Source: Nemertoderma westbladi (Eukaryota; Xenacoelomorpha; Nemertodermatida; Nemertodermatidae). From it: a stretch of DNA of 64,000 bases. The notes beneath the pieces are model-generated. The model was not told where the DNA came from. It saw only the letters and a program-made list of their open reading frames with translations, and made no database searches. The translations under genes and the position numbers were made by a program. Where the stretch lies: NCBI GenBank assembly GCA_032718475.1, contig JAUCBJ010008720.1:1-64000 (forward strand), in the 5' to 3' direction. Positions within the stretch are counted from its first letter, which is position 1. Each line of letters begins with the position of its first letter. Positions 22,350-33,699 of the stretch are shown here, in pieces.

Positions 22350-22545
22350 TGCCGTATCCGTATGTACATACGCTTATGTGCGTATGTAATGGATTCCTAT
22401 GGAGAATAATCCGGGGTCTAACTTTTCACCGTATCCGTATTCGTATCCGTATGCATTTGCCGTATCCGTATGTACATACGCGTAGCGTATGTACATATGT
22501 GACGGATTCCTATGGAGGATAATCCGTATGTGATTTTAGAGATTA
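22350..22545. repeat. Two tandem palindromic units of about 97 bp
   Basis: Each unit contains GCCGTATCCGTATGTACATA, a GCGTATGTA segment pairing with it, and GGATTCCTATGGAG(A/G)ATAATCCG. Internal inverted repeats (GTATGTACATACGC with GCGTATGTACATA) allow cruciform folding. Confidence 0.75.
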
Positions 22546-22859
22546 GGCTTGCAGACCAGTAAGAAGTGCACAGCAAACTTGCAGACTGAAGACAGACAGA
22601 CCTACTTAAAAGCGATATGATTTAAAGAGTGCAGCTGCCGCTACCTAATGGCAAATAAACATTGTAGGTCCAGGATGAGTGACAGATGATGTGCTTCAGC
22701 CCCTTGATGTGCCACAGCGCTTGTTTTCTTGGACTAACTGAAACCTGGCTGCCCGATTGGACTTAGATTAATTACTGGCACCCGGTAGGACTCACTGACA
22801 TATGGTTTGACTAACTGGCACTAGGTTGGACTTGTTGGCACTTGGCTGCCTATGGTTAA

Positions 22860-23640
22860 CTAAATACTGGTCCCGAAACAGCGAAAGTAAAGGTATATAT
22901 TATATAGAATAATGTAGTATACTATATATATGTTAATACATTCACAAAGAAGAACACGTTCGTGGGGACTTCGCGCAGCACGTAGTCGGCAAGCCTTGGC
23001 ATACGGTTCATATAGAACAAATGGGGCATGTCTAGTTTGGACCCAATATCCCATGCTATAAATGTATTTATTCGATATACAATCATATGTTAATCCGCTA
23101 GGTGGTGTCAAATTGTTATTCTGCAATTTCTTACTTACCAGTGCAGCACTGTACAGCAGTACCGTACCGGTAGGCCTATGTCATTACTTCTGAGTCTCTA
23201 GCGGATCCCCAATTAAATGTCTTAACTTTTCAATTTCGTAAAAGATAGACTTCATAATTCTCTACAGGCCACCAAAATTTCAGCTCAGGAAAATGAGGCC
23301 TTCCCGAGAAATTTAACATTTTCTAAAAACCACATAATCTGTCGTAGCTGACGTCAGACTGCATGATTTTTCACCAAACTTTACAAACTTTCTAAACTTT
23401 CTCTCTACTACATACCTACTAAGTTTGGTTCAATTCCGAACCAGCGATGCAGAGAAATTCGCGTTCAAACATTTACCAGACAGACGGACAGACAGACAGA
23501 CGGACAGACAGACAGACGGACATGCCTCATTTGCCCTATATGAACCGTATGCCAAGGCTCGCCGACTACGTGTCTCGCCCCACAGACTGACACTTTTCAA
23601 TATCTGTGTGAATGTTCATTCCCTTAGCTGTTAGTGCCAT
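22860..23640. repeat. Dispersed repeat with inverted ends and a GACA-rich microsatellite
   Basis: Positions 22975-23033 are the reverse complement, with few changes, of 23520-23577; the shared word is TATATGAACCGTATGCCAAG. Next to the right copy is a CAGACAGACGGA microsatellite (23478-23520). Both frames through the copies give similar peptides (LYEPYAKA.RLR), which reflects the repeat rather than two genes. The spacing of about 490 bp suggests two head-to-head fragments or one foldback element. Confidence 0.65.
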
Positions 23641-23844
23641 AGACTGTAGCAACCAACAGAACATAACACAACACAATCCTGGATTCTATAGTCAGGTTGG
23701 GGGAAAAACAGTTCAAAAGTAAATCACGGTTGGCTGCTGGCTGCTGAGTTAGTTTTCCAAGCGGCGTCAAGAGGATAGGTACTGCACTGCTGGCGCATCC
23801 CAGGGCTGACGAGCACGGGCTGTCACTCATCCTGGACTTCACCT

Positions 23845-23975
23845 GCATCGTTTATTTGACAAATATGTAAATGATTTATTAAACATCTACAGATCATTTG
23901 ATAGATCAAATCTAGAGTGCGCTGGTTCAATATGGGATAAATGCTCATTTGAGCTAAAAAATAATCTTGAGTTTC
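23845..23975 (+). pseudogene. LINE reverse-transcriptase C-terminal fragment
   Basis: The plus-strand frame reads RLFDKYVNDLLNIYRSF, then SNLECAGSIWDKCSFELKNN. This resembles the post-catalytic region of CR1/L2-type LINE RTs, where a YASSVWDP-like block follows a helical stretch. The fragment ends where a TTAA-flanked element begins at 23976. Confidence 0.45.
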
Positions 23976-24010
23976 TTAACGGGGGGGTAGCGCATTTTCT
24001 GACCAAAAAG
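23976..24010 (+). mobile_element. TTAA-flanked MITE end
   Basis: TTAA followed by CGGGGGGGTAGCGCATTTTC resembles the terminus TTAA-GGGGGGGGTACACCATTTTC of the complete element at 56150-56860. No matching right end was found before BEL copy B begins, so this copy is truncated or its right end has decayed. Confidence 0.45.
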
Positions 24011-24587
24011 ACGAATTTTTGAAACATATCCTATCTGATGTAGAATTTCATGCTGAATCCAAATATGGAAACCGTTTTCCCATATCTTGCTTAGTTTTCT
24101 AGATATCTGGGATAGAAGATACTGGCTCCGATATATCGCGATATCGGTAAAGGCGATGAAGTTTGGGGTTTGCATTCAATTTCTGCAAATTTATGTGCCC
24201 AGTGGTGCCAATTGGATGTCTCCACGAGAAAGAACACAAAATTTCAATTGAGAAGGTATTTTTTTATGATTATTGGAGCTACTTGTCACTTTATAAGACA
24301 AATTCAATTCACCGGAATGAAGACAGGACTCGAATAAGCGACTTTCAAATTACTGTACATCTATAGACGGGTTCTAGAACGCGTCTATATGCAGCGTTTG
24401 GAATTGTCTTGGGTTCACTTCTAATTTTTTAAAATTTTTAATTTTCCAAACAATTTATGAAAAAATTTAATTTTGTTTTGATACCCACCAGACAAATTCT
24501 CAACGCAATTCACCACAAACCCGCTCCTATGCATTTCCGAGTATTTGCATTTGAGGAATGCATACGAAGTGAATTTGCGTTCTGACA
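24011..24587. other. Non-coding between MITE end and BEL copy B
   Basis: AT-rich sequence. It may include the interior of the truncated MITE and the 3' untranslated end of BEL copy B. No LTR-like match to 33790-35815 is visible. Confidence 0.35.
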
Positions 24588-25568
24588 CTAATTTTGTTTT
24601 GAGGCAGAAGACAAATTATAGTCTCCTGTCTCGATGCATGTTTCTTCTAGTAACACGATATTCTGGACCAGCCTGTCCAAGGTGTGCAAACCCTGAGTTT
24701 TAAACTTCTTTTTGTTCGGACATTTGCACCTTATTTTTACAGTGATGGTGCGTACTATATTTTGTACGTCCGGGTGTACGTGCAAGATTACACCAGTCTC
24801 CCAATATTTTCTCTTGACAACTGGTACGGTTATTAGTACATAGTCTCCTCTTTGGAGGCTCCAAACTGTTTTGTACCACTTTGCTCTGGTGGATATTGTG
24901 GGAAGATAATATTCCCGCCAATATTTCCAGAATGTGTACACTATAAACTGGGTTATTTTCCAGCTTTTTCGACTATATAGGTCGGCACTATTGGGTTCTG
25001 ATGCCGGCACAAGAAACGCTGGACTCTGCATAAGCAAATGATTTGGAGTTAGTGCAACACCGCCAGGCAACATAGCTATCGGCCTTGAGTTTAGAGTATG
25101 CTCGATTTCGATGAAAGCTGTTACCAGCTCGTCATCTGTCAGTTGCTTATTCACAGGCAACGTTTTCGCTATGGCCTGTTTTATGGAGCGAACCAAACGC
25201 TCCCAACTTCCTCCTCTCCAGGGACTTTCTGGGGTATTAAACCTCCACTCCACTCTTTGCGGCAAAAGTGCTGCAAAGATTTCTCTGTTCTGCGCCGCCC
25301 TGTGAGCCGCTTTCAACTCGCTATCCCCTCCGACAAAGTTTGTACCCTTGTCAGAGAAGAATGCCTTTACTAGTCCTCTCCTGGCCATAAATCTCTTTAA
25401 GGCCAGGAGCAGAGATTTGGTTGACATGTCTGCCACACGTTCTATATGTACGGCTCTACTAGCCATGCATATCAGTAGCAGGCCCCATCTCTTGTGGATC
25501 AGCCGTCCACTCTTTGCCTCAATCGGGCCAAAGCAGTAAAACCCCCGTATTTGTGAAGGGTGGGTCAT
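24588..25568 (-). pseudogene. BEL copy B: integrase core and C-terminal domain
   Basis: This 326-residue frame is open. The catalytic core shows SRAVHIERVADMSTKS (38-53), then FSDKGTNFVGG with the second catalytic Asp at 73, and GGSWERLVRSIK with Glu 123. A C-terminal region from ALTPNHLLM through LYSRKSWKITQFIV to GDYVLI is the DUF5641-like tail usual in BEL integrases. The first catalytic Asp should lie near the start, but the sequence there (FYCFGPIEA) is frameshifted against the zinc-binding domain upstream and the Asp is not in this frame. Confidence 0.85.
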
Positions 25569-25866
25569 ATGCCTGCACTCTCGCTTCCGGGAGTTCAGCC
25601 ATCTCCTGTTCCAATACTCTGGTGTTCACTCTCTTGCAAACCAGACAGGCGTCGTACGTAGTACCTACCGCCCTGCTTGGCTGCAACAGAATGAATCGCT
25701 GTCTCGCTGCCGACAAACAGTGTAACCTTACCGCATGATGCAGCCTCTTATGTATATCCCACAGAATCGCTTTTTGCAATTCTATTGGGTGACTAGGGAT
25801 TATCACTGGGAACCTAAACTGTGAGTTTATGTCGACAGTCTGGATTCTCGATCTATGACAAATCAA
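25519..25866 (-). pseudogene. BEL copy B: integrase H2C2 zinc-binding domain
   Basis: The frame contains HKRLHHAVRLHCLSAARQRF and then DACLVCKRVNTR, giving the His-His and Cys-x2-Cys pattern of the integrase N-terminal zinc-binding domain. It overlaps the core frame by about 50 bp in another phase at the point where the first catalytic Asp is expected. Upstream, at 25870-26020, the reading frame is broken. Confidence 0.8.
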
Positions 25867-26019
25867 ACCCTTATGGATTAATGGACTCCATTTTTTAAGG
25901 GGTTTATAGAGATTTTAAGGTTAGAGTTAGAGAGGTTTTAAAGGTTAGATTAGAGAGGTTTTAAATTAAAACATTTGAGACATTATCAAATGTGTGCCTT
26001 CCCAAAGGAATTCTATCTG

Positions 26020-27280
26020 TTATCGGTTCATTTGTTCTCCTAAACACTTTGTATGTTTCAAACAAAGGAACGAAACATATTGGCTTAACCACGCTGCTCT
26101 TTTACAAATTGTCAGCCAAGAGGCGGGCGAATTTAGCAATTTGTCATAAATACTACGTGGCTCTAACGCCAGCGATGGTTGTCCACGAGCCAATGGAAGT
26201 TTCGAATCCAAACCCGCAGGTTTGGAAACCGAAGGCTCCATCTTGTCGGTCATTTTCTGTCTGTCACTTACTAATTGTGACCCTTGTGTAGTCTGTAAGG
26301 GTGGTTTTATGTCATAACTTACCCTTCCAGATCTTGTAGTCACATAAGTCTCTTGGTCTGACAGGTCTCCAGGCCGCTCCAATGACTCTTCAGGCCGCTC
26401 CAATGACTCTTCAGGCCACTCCAATGACTCTTCAGGCCGCTCCAATGACTCTAGTTTGGCTTTCGACTTAGACTTGGAAACTTTCTCCACTTTGACCTCT
26501 GCATCTATCGGCATTGGATTGGTAACGATCTTCAGTCGCTTTGGCCAATGTTCCTGTGTCCTCGTTAGAAAATCCGGTCCATGTAACCAAAACTCCTGGG
26601 ATTCTTCTTGACAGAATTCCGCCGGCATAGCACCTCTCAAAGTTATTTCGGCCGGGTTTAACACTGCCGGACAATGTCTCCATTGTTCCTTCGTCGAAAA
26701 GTCGACGATCTGGGCGTGTCTATTGGCTACAAATGTCTTTAGTGCAATATTGTCAGCTGCAATATACACTAGCACTAAGGATGCGTCCGTCCAATAGAAT
26801 AATGTCAAGGTCGTGTCTAACTCCTCTATTATCTGCTTACTTACCTCGACCGACACTACTGCCGCCTACAACTCTGCATGAGGGACCGTCATGTATTTGA
26901 CCGGCATTGTCTTTGATCTAGAAGTCACAAAGGCCGTCTCAAACTTGTCCTGACTCACCTCTCGGCGAAGGTAGGCTACCATACCAAAGCCGGTGTCACT
27001 TGCGTCACTAAATAAGTGCAGTTGTAGATCAGCTGGAAATACCAGCTGATTCGGAAAGTAGGAGTGGGGTACATCTATATTTTTCAATAGATGCAACTCG
27101 GCTTCCCACTCTCTCTACTGCTTTGCATGTATAGGGGATATCGGCTCGTCCCACTCTAAGTCGTACAGCCAGATTTTCCTCATACATATGCGAGCCTGTA
27201 ATATTATAGGACTGATAAAGTTCATCGGGTCAAATAGTCTACTCATGGCCGATAAGCAGATTCTCTTAGTCAAAGTCTTG
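26020..27280 (-). pseudogene. BEL copy B: RNase H region and linker with 7-residue tandem repeat
   Basis: The frame at 26866-27096 carries QLHLFSDASDTGFGMVAYLR. The frame at 26020-26856 carries FYWTDASLVLVYIA, FVANRHAQIVDFS, LNPAEITLRGAMP and FWLHGPDFL, the usual BEL segment between RNase H and integrase. The linker then contains a 21-bp tandem unit giving (LERPEES)x3-4 at about 26361-26450. A stop splits the two frames near 26860. Confidence 0.8.
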
Positions 27281-27289
27281 TCTGGGCTA

Positions 27290-28134
27290 TAGATAGATAG
27301 ATTTATTTATACATTATGTAAAAACAATAACAAATACACCAAACAATGTACCGGTATAAAGGTATTGTCCAACATAACATATAGGATTACCCCTAAAGCT
27401 TTGCAGCTTATTTCCAAGGGGGTCCTTTATGTTACTTGGTTACAAATACAATATTACACTACGCTAACCTAAAACCAATATAAACGTAATTACACTATGT
27501 ACATGTACGTACAACTTTACCGAGAGCGTGACAATGTCCGACTCAACGATAAAGATGTAATGTACAGAACAATTTATTATAAAACATAATTACACTATAA
27601 ATAGTAAATAATTAATAAACTAATAACTTACTGTAGGACTATTGTACCTATTTTTACATTGCACACGGAGGTGAGATTTAACTGCAGATTTAAAAGAATG
27701 TTGATTATCTAGGTTTTTAATTTCATTAGGCAGAGCGTTCCAATTTTTAATGCCGTTAAAAAAGAAAGTATCAGATTCGAAGGATTTACAATTCGGGAGG
27801 TAGAAGTTTGAAGCACTAGCTCTGGTACTGTAAGAGTGTGAATCGCTTACTCTGTTAAATTTTTGTTTTAGGTAATTGGGACATTTACCATTATACACTT
27901 TATGCACATGGTTAAGGCGTAGCTGCTTAACTCTACTATCTAAGTTAAGTAGTCCAGATTCAAAAAAGTCAGTGCCTAGCTGGTGCCTAGGTTTGTAGTC
28001 TTTAATAAATCGTACTACTTTATTCTGAGCTACTTGTAATTTACATTTAAGCTGTTTGGTTAAGCCTTCATACCAAGAAGAGCATGCATAGTCCATGTGA
28101 CACTGTATAGCTGACACGATAGCACCATGTGACA
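27290..28134 (-). pseudogene. CR1/L2-like LINE 3' fragment inserted in BEL copy B
   Basis: A 5'-truncated LINE end. The frame 27620-28135 contains DYACSSWYEGLTKQLKCKLQ, AQNKVVRFIKD, LNHVHKVYNGKCPNYL and GIKNWNALPNEIKNL, the typical C-terminus of these LINE ORF2 proteins. A 3' UTR of about 330 bp ends in a TCTA/TAGA microsatellite at 27290-27305. BEL pol is collinear with copy A on both sides. Short flanking words (CTGGGCTA at 27282-27289 and CTGGCTA at 28135-28141) look like a partly decayed target duplication. Confidence 0.85.
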
Positions 28135-28746
28135 CTGGCTACTGGATTCAAACCTAACTCTCACCTGGAATTTATCCGTATTTGGATTCCAACCAAGTCC
28201 CAGTACTCGCGCCATGGGGATGGGTTCTATACCCAATTCAATGTCTCCGCTCCCACGATCCTTCACTGGGAATGACTCTAATAAAGCCTCTGAATTAGTG
28301 GTGAACTTGGTCAGTGGAAAACCTCCCGTAGCCAAGCACTCCTGTAGGCAGTGAGCCACTTCTATGGCTTGTTCCGCTGTGTCCTTGGACACCAATCCGT
28401 CGTCCATGTAGAAGTTCCTCAAAATAGACTCGATTACGTCAACTGGATAATTTCCAATCGGGGCCGTCGCTGTTTTCTTTAAGACAAACAGCGTGCCATT
28501 GGGACTGTTGCGGGCGCCGAATATCCTGACGTACATCTGGTATGTAACCACTAGGCTGGATAGGTCTTTATTCTCATACCAGAGAAATCGGAGACTATCC
28601 TGGTCAGCCTTGCAGGCTCTTACCTGGTGAAACATTGCCTCGATATCACAAGTAAACGCAAATTGGCACTGTCTAAAGTATAGCAGTATCCCTATTAGGT
28701 AATTGTTGAGATTAGGACCATCCATCAATTCTGAATTCAGGGACAT
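28135..28746 (-). pseudogene. BEL copy B: reverse transcriptase core
   Basis: The frame starts MSLNSELMDGPNLNNYL and carries FTCDIEAMFHQVRA, with the first catalytic Asp at residue 34, and NFYMDDGLVS with YMDD at 113-116. GFPLTKFTTN, LGLGWNPNTDKF and QVRVRFE follow, after which the sequence runs into the inserted LINE. A small deletion separates it from the N-terminal RT frame at 28737. Confidence 0.9.
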
Positions 28747-29672
28747 TCATTGACCACTCCGACCTTATTCGGTTTGTCGGGGTGAGTCACATAGTGGTGT
28801 GGGATGAAATAAGTCTGATCCGTTACTAACTCGGGGTTCTCTACCTTCCCGGCAAATCCCTTTGTCAAATAGTTGTTAATTTGGGTGCAATACTTCTCCC
28901 TAACATCTTGATTCTTTAGCAACCGAGCCCTTACTCCGTTCAATCTTTTCACAGCCAGGTTGTAATTGTTCTCCAACTTAGGGGATTGTCGACGCCACAA
29001 CATTCCAACTTCAAAGTGTCCTGTTGGTAACAGGCGTATGGTTTCTTCCATCATTTTTAGAGACCGCTTCTCATCAGTGGACATGGTTAAGTCATAACGA
29101 CCGGGTTCCATTGCGTCCCTATCCAGCCATTCGACGGTTCTAGCTCCTGTCTCGAGGTCCTGGTGTATCAATTCCTTTTGTAACTCCTCTTCACTGAATT
29201 GGAAAATGTCGAGGTCTCGATATTTCGCCACCTGACCCTCCACTATATTGGTATAAGTCAAAACGTTACTCAAATAAGTGGCGTGGGCCACTGAACCAGA
29301 CCCACGGGTCTGATAACAGTAGTCCTCGGGTTCACTATCTGTCCGGTCGTTATAGAGTGGTTCCGACAATCTAACATTATCGGGAATCAACTCCTCGTCT
29401 GACTCGCTAAAGTTGCTATAGTGGTCAATACAGGTTCTCCTAAACTCGTCTATGTCTGGTGGTTCTACTAACGGTGGTTGTGTTATAGGTTGTAATTCGT
29501 CGTGTCCATCCTTTGGCTTGTCGCCACCTGAAAACACATAGGACATGGGTACTCGTGTATACCAACCTAATATAGTCCTATGGGCATATGGCCCATTTAC
29601 ATACGGCTCAGCTGGTCTTGTTTCCCATATTTGGTGTGCAATCAGCTGTTCCTCTCCAATTAACATAGACAC
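28737..29672 (-). pseudogene. BEL copy B: protease end, linker and RT N-terminus
   Basis: The 311-residue frame has HRTILGWYTRVP near residue 28 (protease C-terminus), an acidic linker (SEPLYNDRTDSEPEDYCY), a helical stretch (FSEEELQKELIHQDLETG), LPTGHFEVGMLWR and finally TYFIPHHYVTHPDKPNKVG, the start of BEL RT. It then terminates where copy A continues into MSLNSEL, because B has lost a short segment there. Confidence 0.85.
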
Positions 29673-29720
29673 ATTCCTATAACCTACCTGGTGTCTCGGT
29701 ATTCTGAGCTTGTCAAAATA

Positions 29721-30854
29721 CTATTGTGCTATGGGACTCATCGGTAGCACCTTACCTAACTGCCTGCCAAACCCTTTCATAGCTAAACACTTAAATCCGT
29801 CCAATGGCAACGCTCTCCGCTCTTGGCGAGTGTGCTCATCTCTCGGGAGTAGGGAGTCTAGTTCTACAGAAATTTTATGTCCCTTAACGTCTCCTACCCC
29901 ATGCATAGATTTTAACTCTATTTTGATTTCCTCGACGTCCCGGAAGCTAGAAACGGCTCTCGCTACTTCTTCATCTATATAGGATAATGTGGACGCAGTG
30001 TCCAACATCACATATATTCTCTTCGACCCTTTGTCTCCTGTAAGTTTCACCGGTATCACGCTGAATATTTCTGATGTGTCCGATGACAGATACGTCTGCG
30101 CGCTGGTCGATGAGCCATCGGTGGTGAATCCCTGGCAGGTCACCTCCCTCGAGCTCGCTTCACCATCCTCGTCAGACGAATCTGGTTGATACCCATTGTC
30201 TTGGATGCCGGTGTACGTATTCTTCCTTATCGATACGGGATCTCTACTTCCCTTCCTTTGAGGATTCCTCTGTAAATAATGGTCCGTTGGGGTATGGAAG
30301 TCTGAATGTAGCAACTTGTGGTGTAGTCTGCCGCACTCGATGCATCCGTGCTTACTGTTCGGGCACTGGCGCCGTACGTGACCTAGAGCAAGACATGCCC
30401 AACAGGTATCCAATGTCCGCACTTGAACTCTTCTCTGTTCCAAAGTTAATTCTTTGAACCATCTGCAATTGTCTAACTTATGGTCGTCTGATCTTACCTC
30501 TTTTAGTAGGCAGAATTGGCAACCTACAAATCCATCCGGCAACTCCTGTTGCTTCACCTTAGGTCGATCTGACCTCTCACCTGACCATTCTCGCGAGTCT
30601 GGTCTAAAGGCAGTGGTACTCGGATAGTATTTGTCTACTGAGTTAAACGTCACAGTGGTTCTGTCCTCATCAAAACTTACCATTGACTTACCGGTAACAG
30701 ATTTAGACTCCCTCATATTTTCTTCTGAGAAATTTGACTTCATCTCTGCTACCGCATCTGTAGCTATCATGTCAAGGATATGTTGAAGCGTCAATACCTT
30801 GTCTTGACCATCCACTTTATTTTCAAATTTTCGCAATTTCTGTTGGTAATGCAT
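29721..30854 (-). pseudogene. BEL copy B: zinc knuckles and aspartic protease
   Basis: One open frame of 377 residues. A first Cys cluster (GCQFCLLKEV) precedes CWACLALGHVRRQC (CX2CX4HX4C) and CIECGRLHHKLLH (CX2CX3HX4H), nucleic-acid-binding knuckles of BEL Gag. The protease active site is YVMLDTASTLSYIDEEV, followed by LKSMHGVGDVKGHKISVELD. The knuckles are missing from copy A. Confidence 0.9.
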
Positions 30855-30923
30855 GTTTAAACGTCTTATTATGCTCTTTAAAACTTCGGCGTGATCGCCA
30901 TGGTGAGGCAGATTTACTGTCCT

Positions 30924-31577
30924 TTAGCTATCTAATGCGTTCGAAATGGCATTCATTAAGTTCAACCGCTCCAACGGAGTCGTAATCCTTCCGCCCTTAC
31001 CCAAGTTTTCTACTATCGACTGTGCCATCTTGGTTTTATTCCCGTAGATGTCGCTAAGTGTCTTCATAGCTAGTTCAAACGCTCTTTCATTGCTGACAAA
31101 GCTATCAGCAATGGCTCTCGGTTCTCGATGGAGCATCTATAGTAGATAGTTGAATTTCTCGTTGGGAGTAAAAGTGCTGTTGGTTAGTTGTTTGTCGACA
31201 TAGGTTTTAAACGTCCTCCAATGTTTATGGTTGCCCATAAACTTCTGGGGTTGTTGCGTCGGCAATCCTTGCCTAGCGGCAAACTTACCTATGTCTCTAA
31301 GAGTGGCGTCATTCCGGGTTAATAAGTTGTTTAGTTCTGCAGGATTGTTAAGTCTGGTCCTTTCCCGGGGATTCATACTTACCTGCTCCGCGTTGGTCCT
31401 TCTTTCCTTCCGGTTTTGGGACTTCTGACGTCTCAATTCTTCCTCTTCATCGCTCGAGTCTGTGTCGGTTCTCGGCGCTCGCGTTGGTTTATGCGCCGAG
31501 GCCCTGACCCAGGCCTCTTGTATAAATCTTTCCGCCGAATGTTCGAAATTGGGATTGTGAATCGTAGGGACGGGCAT
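30924..31577 (-). pseudogene. BEL copy B: Gag DUF1759-like domain
   Basis: Frames 31137-31577 and 30924-31136 are contiguous except for a stop. They contain EEELRRQKSQNRKERR, QKFMGNHKHWRTFKTYVDKQ, NEKFNYLL, then MLHREPRAIAD and AFELAMKTLSDIYGNK. The fold is the Gag core typical of BEL/Pao elements. Confidence 0.85.
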
Positions 31578-31579
31578 TC

Positions 31580-32700
31580 TTACCTGAGGTCTTTGTGGTA
31601 TTGTTGCCTCCGATATGCGTACTCGTTGGCCAGGTTGAACTCTATCTAGTTCTGGCCTGCTAGGATTCTAGACTTCTTACCTGGGCTGCTTCCTTGACTG
31701 TAAGTTAATAAGCATGTCCATTATAGGTTGGATGTGCGGTGATGTAGTTTGCGCTAGACTGGCGCTTAACTCCTCCCTCGTAATAAATTCCTGGCTGGGG
31801 TTCCGTTGAGCCGCCGGCTCTATTTGGGTAATCCGCTGTCTCTCATATGATCCTTCTTCCGGTTTAACCCGGAAGTTCTCCGTCGAACTGGGTCGGCGAT
31901 TCATCCACGTATTCCAAACCCACAGGTTTGATTCGCCCAATACTCATCCTCTAGGAGTTTCTTCTATAAACTCCTCTTCGTCCCAATAATAGTTTCATAG
32001 CGGCGCACCCCCTCCTGATGGCGTGAATGCTGCGCGATTGGTGAAGCATTAATTCCAACTGGCGTGCGATATGCAGAAAATTGTTTAGCGATCCGAGTAC
32101 TCATAATAGTTGGACCGGGTATAGGAATTCTGGTCGCCGTTGATTCACGTATAGCCGGAGTTCTGCCTCCTGTTCGGCCTTCTGCTGTGCGAACAGGTCT
32201 CGCAACTCGGTACCTACACTCGCCCCACATTCTTCGATCATTCGCATCCCATTTTCGGCAATTTCATTCGCCCTTCTTATTGTCCTTCGCTTTCTAAGTT
32301 TAGTCTTGCACTCTCTAATTGCACCAGTTCATGTTGTTCTTCTTCCCTTGCGAGTCTCGCTGCGCTTTCTTCTTCTAGTCGTGCCTTTTCTTCGTATAAT
32401 GCGCGTCGCTCTTTCTCGACCTCGAGTTCGCATTCCTTGCGCTCGCGTTCGAGTTGGAGTTCGCGTTTCTTCTGTTCGCGTTCCTTCCGTTCGCGTTAGC
32501 GCTCAAGTTGGAGTTCGTGTTCTTCCTGTTCGCGTTAGGCTTGCTCACACTTACTTATGTCCTCCAACTCGCACAGCTTTGCATCTAACTTCCGGTTGCG
32601 CTCCCTTTCTCGTTTGGCTTCCTTCTGTGCCTCCACAGCGCACAAGACCTCTGCCTGTTGTTCATCTAGTTGTCGTCTTCTATCCTCTGCCGAGTTGTGA
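31580..32700 (-). pseudogene. BEL copy B: Gag middle, coiled-coil and proline-rich region
   Basis: Several broken frames. At 32280-32700 the minus strand encodes Glu/Arg/Lys-rich heptads (EAQKEAKRERERNRKLDAKL and a following ELQLERER-type run), predicted coiled coil. At 31677-32230 it encodes Arg/Pro/Ser-rich sequence (FITREELSASLAQTTSPHI). This part is deleted in copy A. Element C has an equivalent coiled coil at about 39420-39680. Confidence 0.65.
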
Positions 32701-32704
32701 GAGA

Positions 32705-33691
32705 CTAGGGATCTGGCACATATAGCCTTTCCTCGCGCGTGACTAACCTGAGAGTCTCCACTGTTTCTGGATGCGTCCTCTGTTCCTCTGACATCCTCTG
32801 TTGGATATTCTCCATCGTCGGTAACACCTGACCCGGTACTACTACTCCACTCTGCATCAACCAATTGGTGACTTCCCTCTGGTACCTTCGTTCCTCTTTG
32901 TCTTGAGTCTCTTCCCACTCCACTAAGTTCCTTAGCTCCGCGTCACTTACCTGAGTCGCCTGCGCTTGCGACGCCCATAGCAACCAGTTTTCTGTCCTAA
33001 CTCGTCGGAATCGCTCCGATAACATGCGGTGCTCCAACAAGGTTGCTAAAGACTTGTTGTAAACCTTCGTCGCTACGTCACTCAACTGAGACTCCACTGC
33101 TCTCTTTGCTAGGACTGCAAGCTCCTTGGTCTGCCTAAATAATGCTGAGTTATATCCCTTTCTGAGTTCTACTAACACTTCCCTTCCGATGTTACCGGAG
33201 TCGGCTAGCATCTTCCTTACCTTGTCCGTTGTCCGGGTTATATGTCCGGCATGTGCGCGAAGTTTCTTTTTTATCGCGATGTCCAGTTCTCTCTCGCTTA
33301 CCTGGCTCACACTCGGACTTGAGGGATTATTACGGGAACTATGGGTACTCCTTACAGCCGCTGGGACCACGGCACTTACCATACCCACAGGTCTGGAAAC
33401 CAGGCTCCAGGCTCTCGCTCCTACTAAACTACCTTCCCTCTCACTCACCTCTGGCCGGGCTGCTGTGCAATCCTTCCTTACAGTAGCGGTAGGTGATCTT
33501 AATAATATTACCTCACCTTGCTCTTCCTCACTGGTCACTGTCTCGTCCTCCTGTTCACTTACGTCAGCGTCACTCGCTGCGTCGTCATAGTCGGCATTGT
33601 CATCAACAGTTATGTCAACATTGTTATCAGTCGGCGGTCCGGCCGCCGTCTCATAACTGTCATCTAGTGCCTCCCTCTCTGAGACACTCAT
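32705..33691 (-). pseudogene. BEL copy B: Gag N-terminal region
   Basis: The likely start is the Met at 33691 (MSVSEREALDDSYETA). The longer frame from 33787 runs through leader sequence, and copy A supports the same internal Met. Acidic and Ser-rich stretches (DYDDAASDADVSEQEDETV) lead to a helical region (KKLRAHAGHITRTTDKVRKM, LVEWEETQDKEERRYQREV). No known catalytic motif. Confidence 0.75.
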
Positions 33692-33699
33692 TGTACAAA

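Noticed and set aside
33126-33590. Plus-strand 154-residue ORF in BEL copy B
   Set aside because: Antisense shadow of Gag; Ser/Leu-rich with no motif.
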